Assembly: GCA_016802295.1 (NCBI GenBank)
Contig: JAESIW010000180.1
Coordinates: 558,224-622,223 of the forward strand
Direction of reading: 5' to 3'
DNA: 64,000 bases
Source of the DNA: Brachionus rotundiformis
Taxonomy: Eukaryota; Rotifera; Eurotatoria; Ploima; Brachionidae
The notes under the pieces are model-generated. The model made no database searches. It was not told where the DNA came from and saw nothing but the letters and a program-made list of their open reading frames with translations. The translations under genes and the position numbers were made by a program. Positions 44,270-57,030 of the stretch are shown piece by piece; position 1 is the stretch's first letter; each line of letters opens with the position of its first letter.

Positions 44270-45835
44270 CTCAATAAGGCTAGGACCTGTATAAAATCAC
44301 AAGATTTTAGTAATTGAGGCTAGTCCTATTATATATAATTCCGAAAACGCGTTGTCTGTCTGCACCTTACTTTGCTCACAAGCGTCGTTGACTAAAGGTC
44401 GACGGCGCGTTTTAAAGCCCTTAATGTCCCATTCGAGCGAAAAATACTAGAACCTATGTCGTTGCATGGGTGGTCCTTGGGGCTGAATTTTGGCTTTTTT
44501 TTGACTTTGATCGGGCTGAGAAGGCTTGGGTTCTAATGACACAGCGATTTAATCACGGAATCTGAATTCTGCCCTAAAAATGATTCAGAAAAGGTTTTTT
44601 TGAGCTATTTTCGTTATAGGAGCGTGCTTTAGCGGAATATTAGCACATTTAACCAAATTTAAACCATATTGGTCCAGTAATAAAAACATTTGGTAAAAAC
44701 TGTTTTCTTGGGTAAAAAAGTGTGCTGATTACGAAAATTGACTTTTTTTTTAAATGGGATGAGTGTTAGAGGCGTAAGGGCTAAATTAAGGCTTTTCTTA
44801 GACTTTAATCGAGCTTACAGAGCGTCCCTTTCAACGACATAACGATATTATCACCGAATTTGAATTCTGCTCGAAAAATGAGTTAGAAAAAGTATTTTTC
44901 GTTCTATGTCCATGAAAGGCGAGTCGTATGGCCGAATTTGACTTAATTCGTGCTAAATTAGAGCTTAAGTGTTCAAGTTGAAAAATATTCCTGAAAAAGT
45001 GTTTTCTTGGCAAAGTGATTAAATCATCGAATCTGAATTCTGCTTGAAAAATTAGTTAGGAAGATTTTTTTGGTGCTACGTGCGGAAAGGAGCGTGCATT
45101 AGCAGAATAGTACCTCAATTGTCCAAATTTTAGCAAAATTGGTCCAGTTTAAAAAAAAATTTAGTAAAAAAAGCTTTCCTGGCAAATCGAGTGTGCTGAT
45201 TACGAAAATGAACTTGGCTTTTGTATAAAGTGTAAGCTGGTGACGTGAGGGCTGATTTTAGGCTTTTATTAGACTTTGATTGAAATCAGAAGACAAAGGT
45301 ATAAACGACATAGCGTTTTAATGAAAAATTATGAATTTGCTTGAAAAATTAGTGAGGAAAGATTTTTTTCGTGCTACATGGTGAAAGGAGCGTGCTTTAG
45401 CGGAATAGTACCAAATCTAACCAAATTTGACCAAATTAGAGCTAAAGTGGTCAAAAAACTAAAAAATTTGCTTATACTATGTTTTCTGGGGGAATCGAGT
45501 TTGCTGATGTGGAATTTGTAATTCGTTTTTGGATAAGCTTAAGGGGGAGACTTGAGCGCTGAATTTAGGCTTCTTCTAGACTTTGATCAAGCTCTGAAGA
45601 CTTCGGTTCCAACGACATAGCGATTTAATCACGGAATCTGAATTCTGCTCATAAAATAAGTCAGAAAGAGTTTCGATTTTACAATGTCGTTGTAGGGCGC
45701 GTGCTATAGGCGCATTTGACCAAATCTGACCAAATTAGAGTCAAAGTGGTCGAGTATTTAAATAATTAAATTATAAAGTATCCACTCGGAAAATCGAGTA
45801 TGCTAATTACGAATATATCGTTTTTAAAGGTGTGA
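44270..45835 (+). repeat. ~300-bp tandem repeat family, largest locus
   Basis: Starts with a head (TAGGACCTG...GGCTAGTCCTA, whose ends TAGGAC/GTCCTA are complementary) and a GCGTCGTTGACTAAAGGTCGAC box. About five units follow, marked by GACATAGCG-like boxes near 44539, 44837, 45308 and 45616 and a shorter unit near 45010. Each full unit carries AACGACATAG and, about 75 bp later, CTATGTCGTT or a variant, so each can fold into a hairpin. Confidence 0.85.
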
Positions 45836-46049
45836 TAGATATAAAATTCTTTTTATCCATTATTTTCAAATTAATCCCCGCTTTAAATATTTAAAATTTA
45901 ATATTTATTTTAAAATCTTCAAATTAACTGCGCTTAAGAGCTGGCAGTCAATATGAAAAATTAATTTTCTAATAAAATTTCTAAAGTAAAACTCTAGCAC
46001 TTCTCGGTTAACTTTTAAGATGGATCAAATAAAAATAAAATTATTTGAA

Positions 46050-46475
46050 ATTAATGTATTAATCGACCAAGTCGACGGGTGGATTATTAGAGAGATTTTA
46101 ATAAGCCAGAATGTCTTGATGGTTGCACGGAACCTAACTAATCTATTTAATTATCTTTCTAGTCAACGTGTGGATTATTAGAGAGATTAAATTTGCACCA
46201 TTTAAATCTCTTTAATAATCGACCAAGTCGATGGGTGTTTTATTAGAGAGATTTTAATTAGCCAGAATTTGTTGTTGGTTCGACGGAACCATTTAAATTC
46301 TAATAATCGATCAAGTCGACGGATGGATTTTTGGAGAGATTTTAATAAGCCAGAATGTCTTGATGGCTGCAGAGTACTATTTAAATCTCTTTAATAATTG
46401 ACCAAGTCGACTGGTTGATTATTAAATAGATTAAATTAGCAAGAGTGTCTTGATGGTTGAACGGAGCCATACAAA
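46050..46475 (+). repeat. Tandem repeat, ~100-110-bp unit
   Basis: About four imperfect units built on TCGACCAAGTCGACGGGTGG, then ATTATTAGAGAGATTTTAAT, AAGCCAGAATGTCTTGATGG and CGGAACC. It is unrelated in sequence to the 300-bp family just upstream. Confidence 0.85.
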
Positions 46476-46576
46476 GCTTTTTACTGTGTTTAATCTTAAT
46501 TTAATTTCTAAACGTAGAAGTTAGACTTTTTCGTCTGATTAGGTAATTTTTACGCATTCGATGTAAATTTTCTTCC

Positions 46577-46710
46577 TAATATATTTATGAATATTATGCT
46601 CCCGATACTTGTTAAAATTAATTTAATCTTATTATTTCATTTATAATATATTTATGAATATTATGCTCCCGATACTTGTTAAAATTAATTTAATCTTATT
46701 ATTTCATTTA
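46577..46710 (+). repeat. Perfect 67-bp tandem duplication
   Basis: 46577-46643 and 46644-46710 are identical (TAATATATTTATGAATATTA through ATTTCATTTA). Identity suggests a very recent slippage or template-switch event. Confidence 0.9.
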
Positions 46711-47024
46711 TTAAAAAAAATTAAAACTCTCTAACTTTTTTTTTATTTTTGAAACTTTGACATGTTAACTTTGTATTTGAATTATAGTTTTAAAATTTCA
46801 AAAATAAACATATTACACGTTTTGATTTCTCTGTTTGAGACACATTGTCTATCTTATTTGCACATTCAGTATGAGTGTGAATTATCTGTTCCATTTAGAA
46901 TTGTTATAATACTTTTTATATGGTATTGAATTGCATGATATGTCATTGTTAATTAAATTTATTTGATTTACATTATTAATATTATGTTTTTTTAGATATA
47001 AATATTCTAATTCGCTCAAATATA

Positions 47025-49657
47025 ATGCCACCAAGTAAGCTTTTAACTTTAAAAATTGTAAATTTTTAAACGTTATGTTTAAAAGAAAATATATTTTCTG
47101 GAAATGATGATAGGCATATCATCGAATTATTTGGTATGCGTTCAGCTAATGGTTGGACTAATCTAGAAGTTGAGCGACAATTTCAACAGAGATCCAACCG
47201 CAGACTGACTTACAAGACTTTAAATGCTCGCTTTAATAGTGATAATTCATAAAAATTGTTTTTATATCTTTATAAATTTTTCATTCAAGTTATTAGTGTC
47301 TCTGCTGCAACCATTGTATCTCAAATTAATAATAACCGTCCTGGGACATCAACTTCATTTTATGGTAGTGAAGTTAACCTACAACTCGACGATCAGCCAA
47401 TGAGTATTCAGCACGAAAACTCAATTGATCAGCCGATGACTTCACTTGCCCATCAGGAGCTAATAGCTGACATTCCCTCAGAGCTTGATCAAAGTTTATA
47501 AATCTTCTAACTAAAGTTATATATTCTATTATTATTTTTTTTAGGCCTAAACATTGCTGATGATGTTTGATCTTCGGTAAACTCTAATGAAGTTGTTTGT
47601 GCAGCTAATGAATTACCCAATACCAGGAGAAGAGGCAGACCTTTTGGGTCAATTGGCAGACGCAGGCGAACACCTTTGACAATTGAGGTGGAAAATCGTC
47701 GCAATCGAATTGCGCGAATCAGTCCTGAAGATACCCCAGCTTCTATTAATCGAGCCAGACGAAATTTAAACGATCAATTGGAGCGGATCCCTGAATTCCC
47801 AAAGTGTGCTTACTAGAGCAATGCGAGACCGATTTCGTCGTGATAATGAAGATCCGGCTCAACATCGAAATCTGCTTGCTAAAGATGCGGAAAGACAAAG
47901 ATCTAGAAGGGCAAATGAACCGTGAAAGTATTAGACTCCAGATTACTGATGCTCAAAGGCAAAGAGACATACGTGCTTTTGAGACGCCAGAACAGCGGCA
48001 CAACGACTTCAATATCAAAGGGACTACCGTGCTGGAATTAGAGAGGCCGAAACCCCTGAAGAGCGCATGTTACGACTTGGTCTTGTGAATGAAAGAAGAC
48101 GTCATCCTCGCAATAACAGACCGACTTATAAGGACTGGAGTATACCAAGTCAAACTGTTGTCGATATTGACGATCAAGGTCAACTGGAACTCTATTGTGA
48201 GTTTTGTGGGGCACTCTATTGGTCCAAAGAGGTCGATAGTACCGGCGTTTATTCTAAATGTTGCCAACGGAACAAAATAGTGATTCCAATTTTGGATCGG
48301 ATTCATCCAACCTTCGAGCATTTAATAAACGGAAATAATCCAAATAGAAGAGATGAATTGAACGAATTTTAACAAAATATTCGTCAATACAATTCCTTAT
48401 TTGGAATTGCCGCAGTTAAATCAAATTTTGATCCGGAGGATATCGACTGTAATGTCCGTATGTGGATCACTCGATTTGTCCCAAGGAATACCAATGTGCC
48501 GATAAACGAAAATGGTCATCGACAAATAATCGATCTTGCAGTTAATGGTGAAGTAGCTGCCGTGTTTGACGATCAAGACGGCTTGCCTGATGATGGAATT
48601 GTTGCTTATGCTTAAGCCACGGATCTTGATTTGCCAGTGATAGGAATAGTTCCTCAAAGAGTCAATGACTATATGCAAATTATTGACTTGAGAAATCCCA
48701 ATCGCGATCCATTGTGTTTTCCTCTATTGTTTTCATATGGCGAAGCTGGATACGATGAGAGGTATTTACACAACCAGGAACAATTGACCACGAACTCTAG
48801 AGTGACACTCAAAGAGTTTTACAAACATCGACTACATGTTAGAGCAAATGAGCCAAATGTTTTGTTCCGCATGAGCAAGTTGTTCCAGGAGTATTTTGTC
48901 TGTTCTTGGATTAAAATTGAAAAAAATAACCTTCAATTTTTGCGACAAAACCACGAACAGCTCAGAATACTGGACTATCAAGGCATTATGGATCGTGTAC
49001 GTGACGATAACTTTAATGTAGAAGAGGCAATTGGCAGACAATTTATTTTGCCTTCTACATTCGAAGGAAGCGATCGTGCTATGAAACAGCACTATTTCGA
49101 TGCGCTGGAATTGGTTAGTCAATTCGGCAAAGCGGACTATTTTATTACCTTTACGTCCAATCCACATTGGCCCGAACTTCAAAGAACGTTGCAAAACGGC
49201 CAGAATTATTTGTCTCGGCCAGATATGTGTTCCAGGGTGTACAACCTGAAGTTCAAAGAGTTTTTTAACGATTTGAATGTTGAACACAAGATCGGTGTGG
49301 TTGAAGCCTATGTGTATGTCAAAGAGTACCAAAAGAGAGGCTTACCACACGATCATATATTATTGTGGATGGCTGATAATGACAAGCCGATCACTCCGGA
49401 GCTAATTGACCAAATTATTTGTGCCGAAATACCCGATCTAGATGAAGATGCTGAGCTATATGAACTGGTAAAGACCAAGATGATTCATGGGCCATGTTTG
49501 CCGAATAGTTCGTGTATGAAGCAATTTGGAAATCGAAGCTCGAAAGGGTTTCTAAAGCAATACACTGAAGAAACAGTTATGCGGCACAATACATACCCGA
49601 ATTATCGCCGCAGGAATGATGGAAGGACCGTAAAAGTTAGAGGGCAAAGAAGCAATT
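47025..49657 (+). pseudogene. Helitron Rep half, copy at 47 kb
   Basis: ATG at 47025 with a 10-nt first exon. Introns at 47035-47085 and 47239-47289, and one near 47498-47545, restore a frame with MSIQHENSIDQPMTSLAHQE. Basic RGRPFGSIGRRRRTP and RRANEP segments follow. The Cys region CEFCGALYWSKE is at 48196-48235. An internal deletion near 48447 removes ~130 residues present in the palindrome copy. 48631-49659 is a long open Helitron_like_N domain: FILPSTFEGSDRAMKQHYFD, FTSNPHW, YQKRGLPHDHILLW, CLPNSSCMKQFG. It ends before the two-tyrosine region. TGA near 47568 and TAG at 48614 are disruptions. Confidence 0.88.
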
Positions 49658-50404
49658 AATACCTTGTTTCTTGAAATCATTATGAAAAAAGGATTCACAT
49701 TTAATCATGAAATGAAAGTTTTTAGTTTGATTGTTGAATTAAAGAAATATTGAAAATGCTGCTTGATTTGTGAAAATCGGATTTTAATGAATAAACTCTT
49801 TTCTAAGAAATTACGTTAATTAGTTTCTACATCAATATTATCAGAAAGAATCTGAGATAATTAACGACATTGGTTATTTAAAGAAAGACTGCCTCTAGTC
49901 AGATCTGTTTATTAAATTTTTCAAAAAGCTATCAATCATGTACTTTAAAATCGTCTCAATCAAAAAGTTTTTATTTGAAAAAAATATCTAATGTAGATTA
50001 AAAAAATTTAATAAATTTTATCCATGAAAGTAAATTAAATTTAATTTAGAAGATTAAAAAATTTTTAAAATAATTTATGAATTTTTTTTAAATTTAAATC
50101 TTAAAATAAAAATATTCTGCCGAAAAATTACTAAACTATAAATTTAAAGTAAACTTTTTTAAAAAATTAGAGTATTTAAGTTGATCAACTGAGATAATTT
50201 TTGATTTTCGTAAAAGATTTAATAAAATCTATCATGTTGAAAACATGCAATTCTTCAAAGTTATTTGGTGAAAGTCTACTACATATTAAAAATATTTTTG
50301 GTAAATAATATAAGGATGAATTTTATGTCAAGAGTTTAGCTCTATTATCCACGGACCAATTCGATCATGACATTTATTCTTTAATCAACTTAAAAATTCA
50401 TTTC
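49658..50404. other. AT-rich spacer
   Basis: No gene. The Helitron sequence stops abruptly at about 49657. Confidence 0.5.
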
Positions 50405-50790
50405 TTTTCGGGGAACAACTCCCCCTTCATTTTTTTTAACAGACCGTGTCGAGTTTTTCCCTCAATGACGAAGGCTATAGCATCATTAAGACAATTAGTG
50501 CATCAAATCCCGCTTAAACGCTGGGGGTTAATAAGCAGGGATTTGAAGAAAAATTGAAGGAGAGTTGGACCCCAAAAAAATAGATGGAAGAATTAGTATC
50601 GCTAAAAAAAGCTGAAAGATGAGTAGTTCCACGAAAAAATATTAGCGGGAGAAATAGTGTCCGTTAAAAAAATGAAGGTGGAGTTGTACCCCGAAAAAAA
50701 AATGAAGCGGGAGTTATTTCCCGAAAAATAACTGAAAGGCGAGTTGGTCCTCGAAAAAATTTTGATGGGGAATTCCTCTCTTAAAATAAG
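50405..50790. repeat. Minisatellite related to the 32-kb array
   Basis: At least seven ~31-bp units at 50575-50785 resemble GGAGTTGGACCCCAAAAAAA with A-rich linkers. One unit at about 50408-50440 (GGGGAACAACTCCCCCTTCA) is in opposite orientation. It directly borders the 3' truncation of the minus-strand Helitron. Confidence 0.8.
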
Positions 50791-50794
50791 TAAG

Positions 50795-52434
50795 TTGAGT
50801 GCACGTGCAGCATCCTCAAATGAACCATAAACATGTCCATTTACTGTTCTTAAAGCCTCGTATCAAGTTGGTCCACGCACATGTAATAGCAATAGTTTCA
50901 TATGAAAGAGCTCCCGATTATTAGGATGAATAAACGGTATTCGGTCAATTATTCTCTCAGCTCTGCTCACCTGAACACGTTCAATCCATTGCTTGTTGGC
51001 TGCATCATAGCGGTAATGCTGAACTAATTCTTTGCAGAGATATTGACTGGCTCGATGATCAGGTATATACAACTCAAAGAATTATGTCAACATTGTTCTT
51101 GGTACATTGTTAGCGACTTGTTGAATATTGTTTTGAACAAATACAACATTATGTCTTTTTTCAAAGTGAAGCAACAAATGAACAATTGTGTGAGATATTT
51201 CGAGTCGTTTGAAGCCAATAATCTTATCAAAAGCTAAAATTGAACTCACGTATCTCTTCTTTTGCAAACATTATTGAACTCAGATTGCAACAATATTCAA
51301 GATTTATTTGGCACTGAAACTTTTTAAGCATTGATGGGTTGAACGGAATAACATATCTATTGTCAAATCTAACAATTACGTATCGAAGATTGAATACATA
51401 TCCATTGTTTCGTCTACGAAATATGTATTCAATCTTATAACTGTTTTTTAACTGTACTGTTTATGAAAACCTTTTGAACAACGATTTCCAAATTGTTCCA
51501 TGCATGAACTGTTTAACAGTCATGTTCCAGGTATCATCTTTGTTTTTACCAGTTCATAGAGATCACGATCAACATGTGGATCGGGATTTTCAGCACATAT
51601 AATCTGATCAATTAGTTCCGGCGTGGATGGTTTGATGTAGAAGACCTCTTTTCTGGTATTCTTTCACACGTACATAGGCTTCTACCACTCCAATACAGTG
51701 CTCTGTGTTCAAATCTTTGCAAAACTCGGGAGACTTCAAATTGCTGGAACACATATCTGCTCGTGATAGATAGGGTTGACCTGCAGCCAATTTTTGTTGA
51801 AGTTCAGGCCAATTAGGATTAGATGTGAATGTTGTGAACAGCTTGCTCATCTTGAACAGGGCATTGTGATTATTTAGTCGAACATGTAACCTATGATAAA
51901 AAAATTCTTTCATTGTCACTCTTGAATTGGCAGTTAAACGTTCTTGATTATGCTGATATGTTTCGTCATAAGCGGCTTCAACATATGGAAATAATAAAGG
52001 AAAGCATAGTGGATCACAGTTGGGATCTCTCAAATCAATGATTTGCATTTGATTATTCACCCGCTGTGGAACAATGTTTATTAAAGGCATTCTTAGCGTT
52101 CTGGCTTGTGCAAATGCAATCAATCCATCGTCTTGTAAGCCGTCATGATCACTAAACACAGATATTATTTCGCCATTCACTAGCATTTTCAGGTACGTTC
52201 AAATTTCTTAGCACAAATCGGGTTATCCACATACTACAAATGAATGGATCATGTTGATTTTGTAATCAAAGAATTTCTCGATAAGTTAAAAAAAGCTAAA
52301 TAAGAGGATTTGTTTAAGTAAACATTAAACATTAACGTAATTCGATAGTATACAGCACCATGTATTTTGTACAAATACGGCAATCGATAATTATGCCTTT
52401 CGTTAAATCTATGTTTAAATCGAGAATATAGCAA
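50795..52434 (-). pseudogene. Helitron Rep half on the minus strand, 51-52 kb
   Basis: Reading from 52434: RFNERHNYRLPYLYKIHGAV, then NGEIISVFSDHDGLQDDGLI, DPLCFPLLFPYVEAAYDETY, TFTSNPNWPEL and VKEYQKRGLLHQ. The HDH histidine pair is lost by a small deletion after RGL. Another deletion joins MSKLF to TTFTSNP. Later segments include KRYVSSILAFDKIIGFKR (51150-51267), FFELYIPDHRASQYLCKELV and RAERIIDRIPFIHPNNREL. It ends at VNGHVYGSFEDAARALNL near 50795. The DNA converges with the plus-strand Helitron at 47-49.6 kb, but both are truncated. Confidence 0.82.
51386..51436. repeat. Perfect 16-bp inverted repeat in Helitron coding DNA
   Basis: AAGATTGAATACATAT (51386-51401) and its exact complement (51421-51436) flank a 19-bp loop within the RRRNN-encoding region. 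Related Helitron copies lack this symmetry, so it arose locally. Confidence 0.7.
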
Positions 52435-52439
52435 AGCTC

Positions 52440-53868
52440 AATTTTTTGTTTAAAAACGAAACATCGAATGGCTGAATAATATGTCATCTTCACAAAATAA
52501 TCGTTAATTATTTTAAAAGTATTATTATAAAAAAAATAGTAAAAAAAGTAAATATTGATTTGATCACTGTCAAAACATTATGAATTTAGGATCAAAACAT
52601 CTTTAAAAGGAAATTGAAATTTTGAAATTCATTTTTTATGAAAATTTTCTTAGAAATATGACATATTTAGAGATAGAAAATGGAGATTGAGACAGCCATC
52701 CCATTCAATTAGACTGATTCTAATAACTGTGGAGTTTTTGTTTGTTTCATTTTTTAAGAACCTATTTAAATAAAATAAATGAAAAAAATCTAACGTTTTG
52801 CAAATAAAAAGGTTTATTAGAATAAAAGCACCATGAAATGATTCAAATTTTTGTACCCAATTCAAACATTGACTTTTGTCCAAATTGCGGTAAATTAAAT
52901 TTAAAAAATATTACTAGTAAAATATGCAAACAAAGATTAAAATTAGCAATTGAAATCTGCCTTTTTAAAATAAATTAATCTTAGACGACACCCATTTTTA
53001 CTAGAAAAAGATAATTTAGATTTATTACTAAAATCAAAAACTATTATTACATTTTAGAATGTCTGAAATTTTAAAAAGAATCAATAGTGAATAAAATATT
53101 GAATATTATTTAAACTCAGAAAATAATAATAATTTTAAAACATTGGTTATTTAATACTCTCAAAGAGCGATTTTATATATTTAAGTTAGAACTAAAAAAG
53201 ATGGGTATAAAAAATTAATTAAAATTTAGAAAGTTTGGAAAAAAAACATTTTTTTCGCCTTCTTAAATAATTGAAGATTCTTTTACAAAGGGTCAGGATA
53301 TTTCTTTATTTCAAACAACTGTGGTTTGTCTAATTCTAAATTTGTCTAATTATTTAATAATTTAATCTTAAAGGAAAAGTCATTTTAATTGTTTGAAATT
53401 ATTTCAAAAAGATTGACGCATATGCTCAAAAATACAATTTGATACTTTGTTGTGACACCTGTAAATTCATTCGGTAAAATAACATTCAATATTTATTCAA
53501 ACTTATTTCTGTTTCTTTGAATATTTATATAATAAAGAATCAAGATTTTTTCGAAACATCTATTCCTGCTGACAGTGGAAGCCTTTATAAAGAAAATTTT
53601 GATAACGATGAAAGAGATAATGAGATTGAAAAATTTCAAGTATGAAATATTTCAATAAAAATATTTTGAATACAAATTTTCTTTTAAAAAAGGCAGCACT
53701 TACTTAAAAAAACGCAACAATGGAAAGAGGTCTATTCTGAATGAATTTTAAGTGAAGAGACCCTTCAAAATGAAAATTAGGATCTAAGTAAGAGATAAAA
53801 GTTAATGTATTTGTAATATATTTTAATAAATTGTTAATATATTTTATCTTAAAATAGTAATGAATATT
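52440..53868. other. AT-rich intergenic region
   Basis: No gene recognised. 53520-53640 on the plus strand reads FFETSIPADSGSLYKENFDN and DERDNEIEKF, a short protein-like stretch without family assignment. Confidence 0.45.
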
Positions 53869-53945
53869 TTGAGACCCTGCTGGATATTCTTTCTTATATA
53901 TTTTTTTGTTTTTTTTAATAAAGAAGTATAGAGAAAAAAGATTTT

Positions 53946-55180
53946 TTTTTTCAAACCTCTGGACTGGTAAGAATAAAAATTCAAATGATAATTTTCCTGT
54001 AACCAACACATACGATTTAATCAACGGGACTCCGGAAAAAGTTCGCCAAGATTATTTGGAAAACTCAGCGATCAAAACCGAACCGATAAATAAATGGCAA
54101 AATGATGATCAAAAAGGATTCAGTGGGAATAGTCGGGGACGTTCTATTCCTATAAAAGGTCAAAATTTGTACAGCAGTTCTGAACTGGAACATCACGGGG
54201 GAAAATCTTTGTTAGAACCGATCAAACCACAAAAGAGTTTTTTCGAGGATGATGCAATTGTGTACAAATGGCACGAAACAAATCCTTTCAGATAGTCATG
54301 GCATAAATCGAAGTTAATTGAACAATAGAGGAGAATGTGTTTCTTCCTAGTTATAGAAGGCAAGATGTCAGTTTGGACACGCCAATTAACCCATATAAAA
54401 ATTCCGAATCGTCGGACATGCGCAAATGGTCAAAAAAATTAAACCTTCCTAGTAGGTTCGAATTCAGGGTTCCTAAAAGACCTGTGGATATGTTCAAACT
54501 AGAAAAATTGATGGTCAAAATGTTTGAAAAACAACCTGCTTACCGAACAGATGCGGTAGCGGAATTCTATAATCTAAAACAGCTACCTGGTGAGGATTTT
54601 CGAGATTTCTTTACCAACTTGTGGATCTTGGCACGAAATGCTTTCGTGTATTCGGGTAGTTTCGAGCAGAGCCGCTACGACTAATTGGTGAAAGAAAGAT
54701 TTATCATTGGACTGAGCGAAAAAGCAGTATTTTGGAGAGTCGATGTGTCGAATCCACAAACTTGTTCTGAAGCGTATGATTTAGTGGTTCAAACATATGC
54801 CAGGCTTCAAATTTTAAACAGAAACCAACCTAATCGAATCTGCTCAGAAAAAATGGCCCACAAGCATATCAGTTGGTCAGACCAAATGGACCGGTATCAC
54901 AATCCAGAAAGTGAGAAGGTATGTTTTTACTGTGTCAAGAAAGGCCATGGGGGAAATGACTGTTATCTTAAGAAGAATCAAATGAGTGAATCGACTCCTA
55001 AAAGGCGAGAGAATTATGAACCATTCACCTCACAAGGTAATGGGAAATTATGCCTGCACTGTAAAAAACAGGTCATGTAATATGAGACTGTTATTGAAAG
55101 AAGAAATCAAATGAAATTGTCAACGCTGGGTAATAAAAATCGAGCAGAGCAGAGCCTGAAAAACAAGTAATCGACCAAAT
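53946..55180 (+). pseudogene. Gypsy gag (copy 2)
   Basis: Begins within the gag N-terminal region and keeps 18 bp and a longer capsid segment (SSDMRKWSKKLNLPSRFEFR, then PVDMFKLEKLMVKMFEKQPA) relative to copy 1. In place of that segment copy 1 carries about 130 bp of different sequence. Capsid DFRDFFTNLWILARN is intact here (TGG where copy 1 has TAG). The shared TAA at 54682-54684 and the shared break in the second CCHC knuckle near 55063 are present. CFYCVKKGHGGNDC is intact. Confidence 0.78.
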
Positions 55181-55181
55181 A

Positions 55182-57030
55182 ATGTTTGACAAAAGTATCC
55201 TAGGAACTTTGGAAATGAACAACACATCCGTGAATTTTTTGCTAGACAATGGGACAGTTAGTACAATAGTAACGAAGCGAATCTGGGATCAGTGCAAGAC
55301 GTCGGATGCCGCTCTATTGCCGTTAGAAGAGACTTTGGAGACTTATGTTGGAGGTTCGTCAAAATAATAGGAAAAAGAAAGTGGATCGTGAAATTGAAAG
55401 GTTATGAGAGTGAAATGGAAATAATTGTAGTGGACGTACTGGTAAACAACTGCCTTCTCGGGTTAGACTTAGCATTCAAGCTTGCGGACATAAAAGACTA
55501 TCTGGAACGCATCAGGTTAGGACCGTCCAAGAAAAACGCAATCAGAACTTGCAACCTAACAAATGTCCCCAAAATCGAACATCACAACTCCGAAACGATG
55601 GAAGAACCGGCGAGTATCGGGACCGAAAATATTGCTACGTACAAGTTAATAATTGAAGACGAGTTCTCCGATATTATAGGAAAAGATTTGTATTCGATAA
55701 CCCAAACTAACATTTGCGAACATGGTATAGAATTAATTAACAATAAACCCATTAGACAGCTAGCAAGAAGGATTCCTTTTTCACTGCGTGATGAAGTCAG
55801 GAAGCAAATCGATGACATGTTGACGGCAGATCTGATTCAAAAAGCGACTCTCCCTGGGCCTCCCCCATAGTGTGAATTAAGAAGAGTAATGGGAAAATAC
55901 GATTGTTTATCGATTATCCTAAACTAAATGAGGTAACCATAAAGGATAGCTACCCACTACCAAAAATTGAAACGTTAATAGCACTGCTGAACGGAGCGAC
56001 TAAATTTTCGAAATTAGATTTGACTTCGAGATATCACCCAATTTGAATTAAGGAGGAGGACAAACCAAAAACTGCATTCATCACCGAATTCGGTTTGTTC
56101 GAGTTCAACGTAATGTCGTTCGGGCTAACGAATGCACCCGCGACTTTTCAACGGACCATGGAAATTACTTAAGGGAATCTTAAATGTTTTTTGCTTCGTC
56201 TATTTGGATGACATCAATATTTTCTCGAAGACGTTGGAGGAGCATAACATCCATGTAGAGACTGTGCTTGAGCGGATCCGAGCTGCAGTTTTAAAAATTA
56301 AAAGAAGTGCGACTGGTTTGTTTCATCAATTGAATATCTCGGGCATGTCATCTACAATGGCACTGAAAAGCCTTCATCCAGTAAAATAGAAGTTTTGTTC
56401 AGATACGAAAGACCAAAAACAGTTAAACAATTGCAGAGTTTTCTAGGACTGGCAAACCACTTTCGACGTTTTGTTAAAGGTTTTGCTGAAATAGCAGGAC
56501 CACTGCACGAGGCAACTGAAAAAAGTAAAAATTTTGAGTGGAACGATAAGAGACAGTTAAGTTTTGATGAGATCCGGACCTGTCTTACAACACCGGATGA
56601 CGGTAAAAAGGGTGTTCTTATACTTCCAGACTTCGAAGAAGATTTTAGACTCGAAACTGATGCGAGCGAACACAGTGCAGGAGCTGTTTTACTTCAAAAA
56701 TACAAAGGATCGTGGAGACCTGTCGCTTACTGGAGCAAAAGATTCACGAAACCGCAAAGAAAGTACTCAGCTACTGAGCGGGAACTGTAAGCAATTGTGT
56801 TTGCCATTGAGCATTTCAAACATTACCTCTTTGGCAGAAAATTTACCATTGTGACCGACCATAGGCTTTTAGTCTAGTTAAAGAACCTTAAGGACCCTGC
56901 GCCAAGGTTAACAAGGTGGTTAGTCGAACTGCAGATGTTCGATTTCGATATCGAATATCGCAAAGTTCATGAGAACTGTAACGCGGATGCGCTGTCTAGA
57001 TGGCTGTTGGAAGAAGAAAACGAAAACGAA
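55182..57030 (+). pseudogene. Gypsy protease-RT-RNase H (copy 2)
   Basis: Almost identical to 24559-26400 in copy 1 with no indel. It has the same DNG in place of DTG in the protease, the same frameshift before KIIGKRKW, the same loss of frame in the RT N-terminal segment, the same stop inside RYHPI-IKEED and the same YLDD active site. The RNase H motifs are also intact in the same places. One protease-region change is ILGTL for IIGTL. Confidence 0.85.

Noticed and set aside
46050..46475. CRISPR-like array
   Set aside because: Units are contiguous imperfect tandem repeats without unique spacers, and the genome is eukaryotic.
48070..49332. Minus-strand frames of 83-166 residues opposite the 47-kb Helitron
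   Set aside because: Antisense shadows of a long open Helitron Rep domain.
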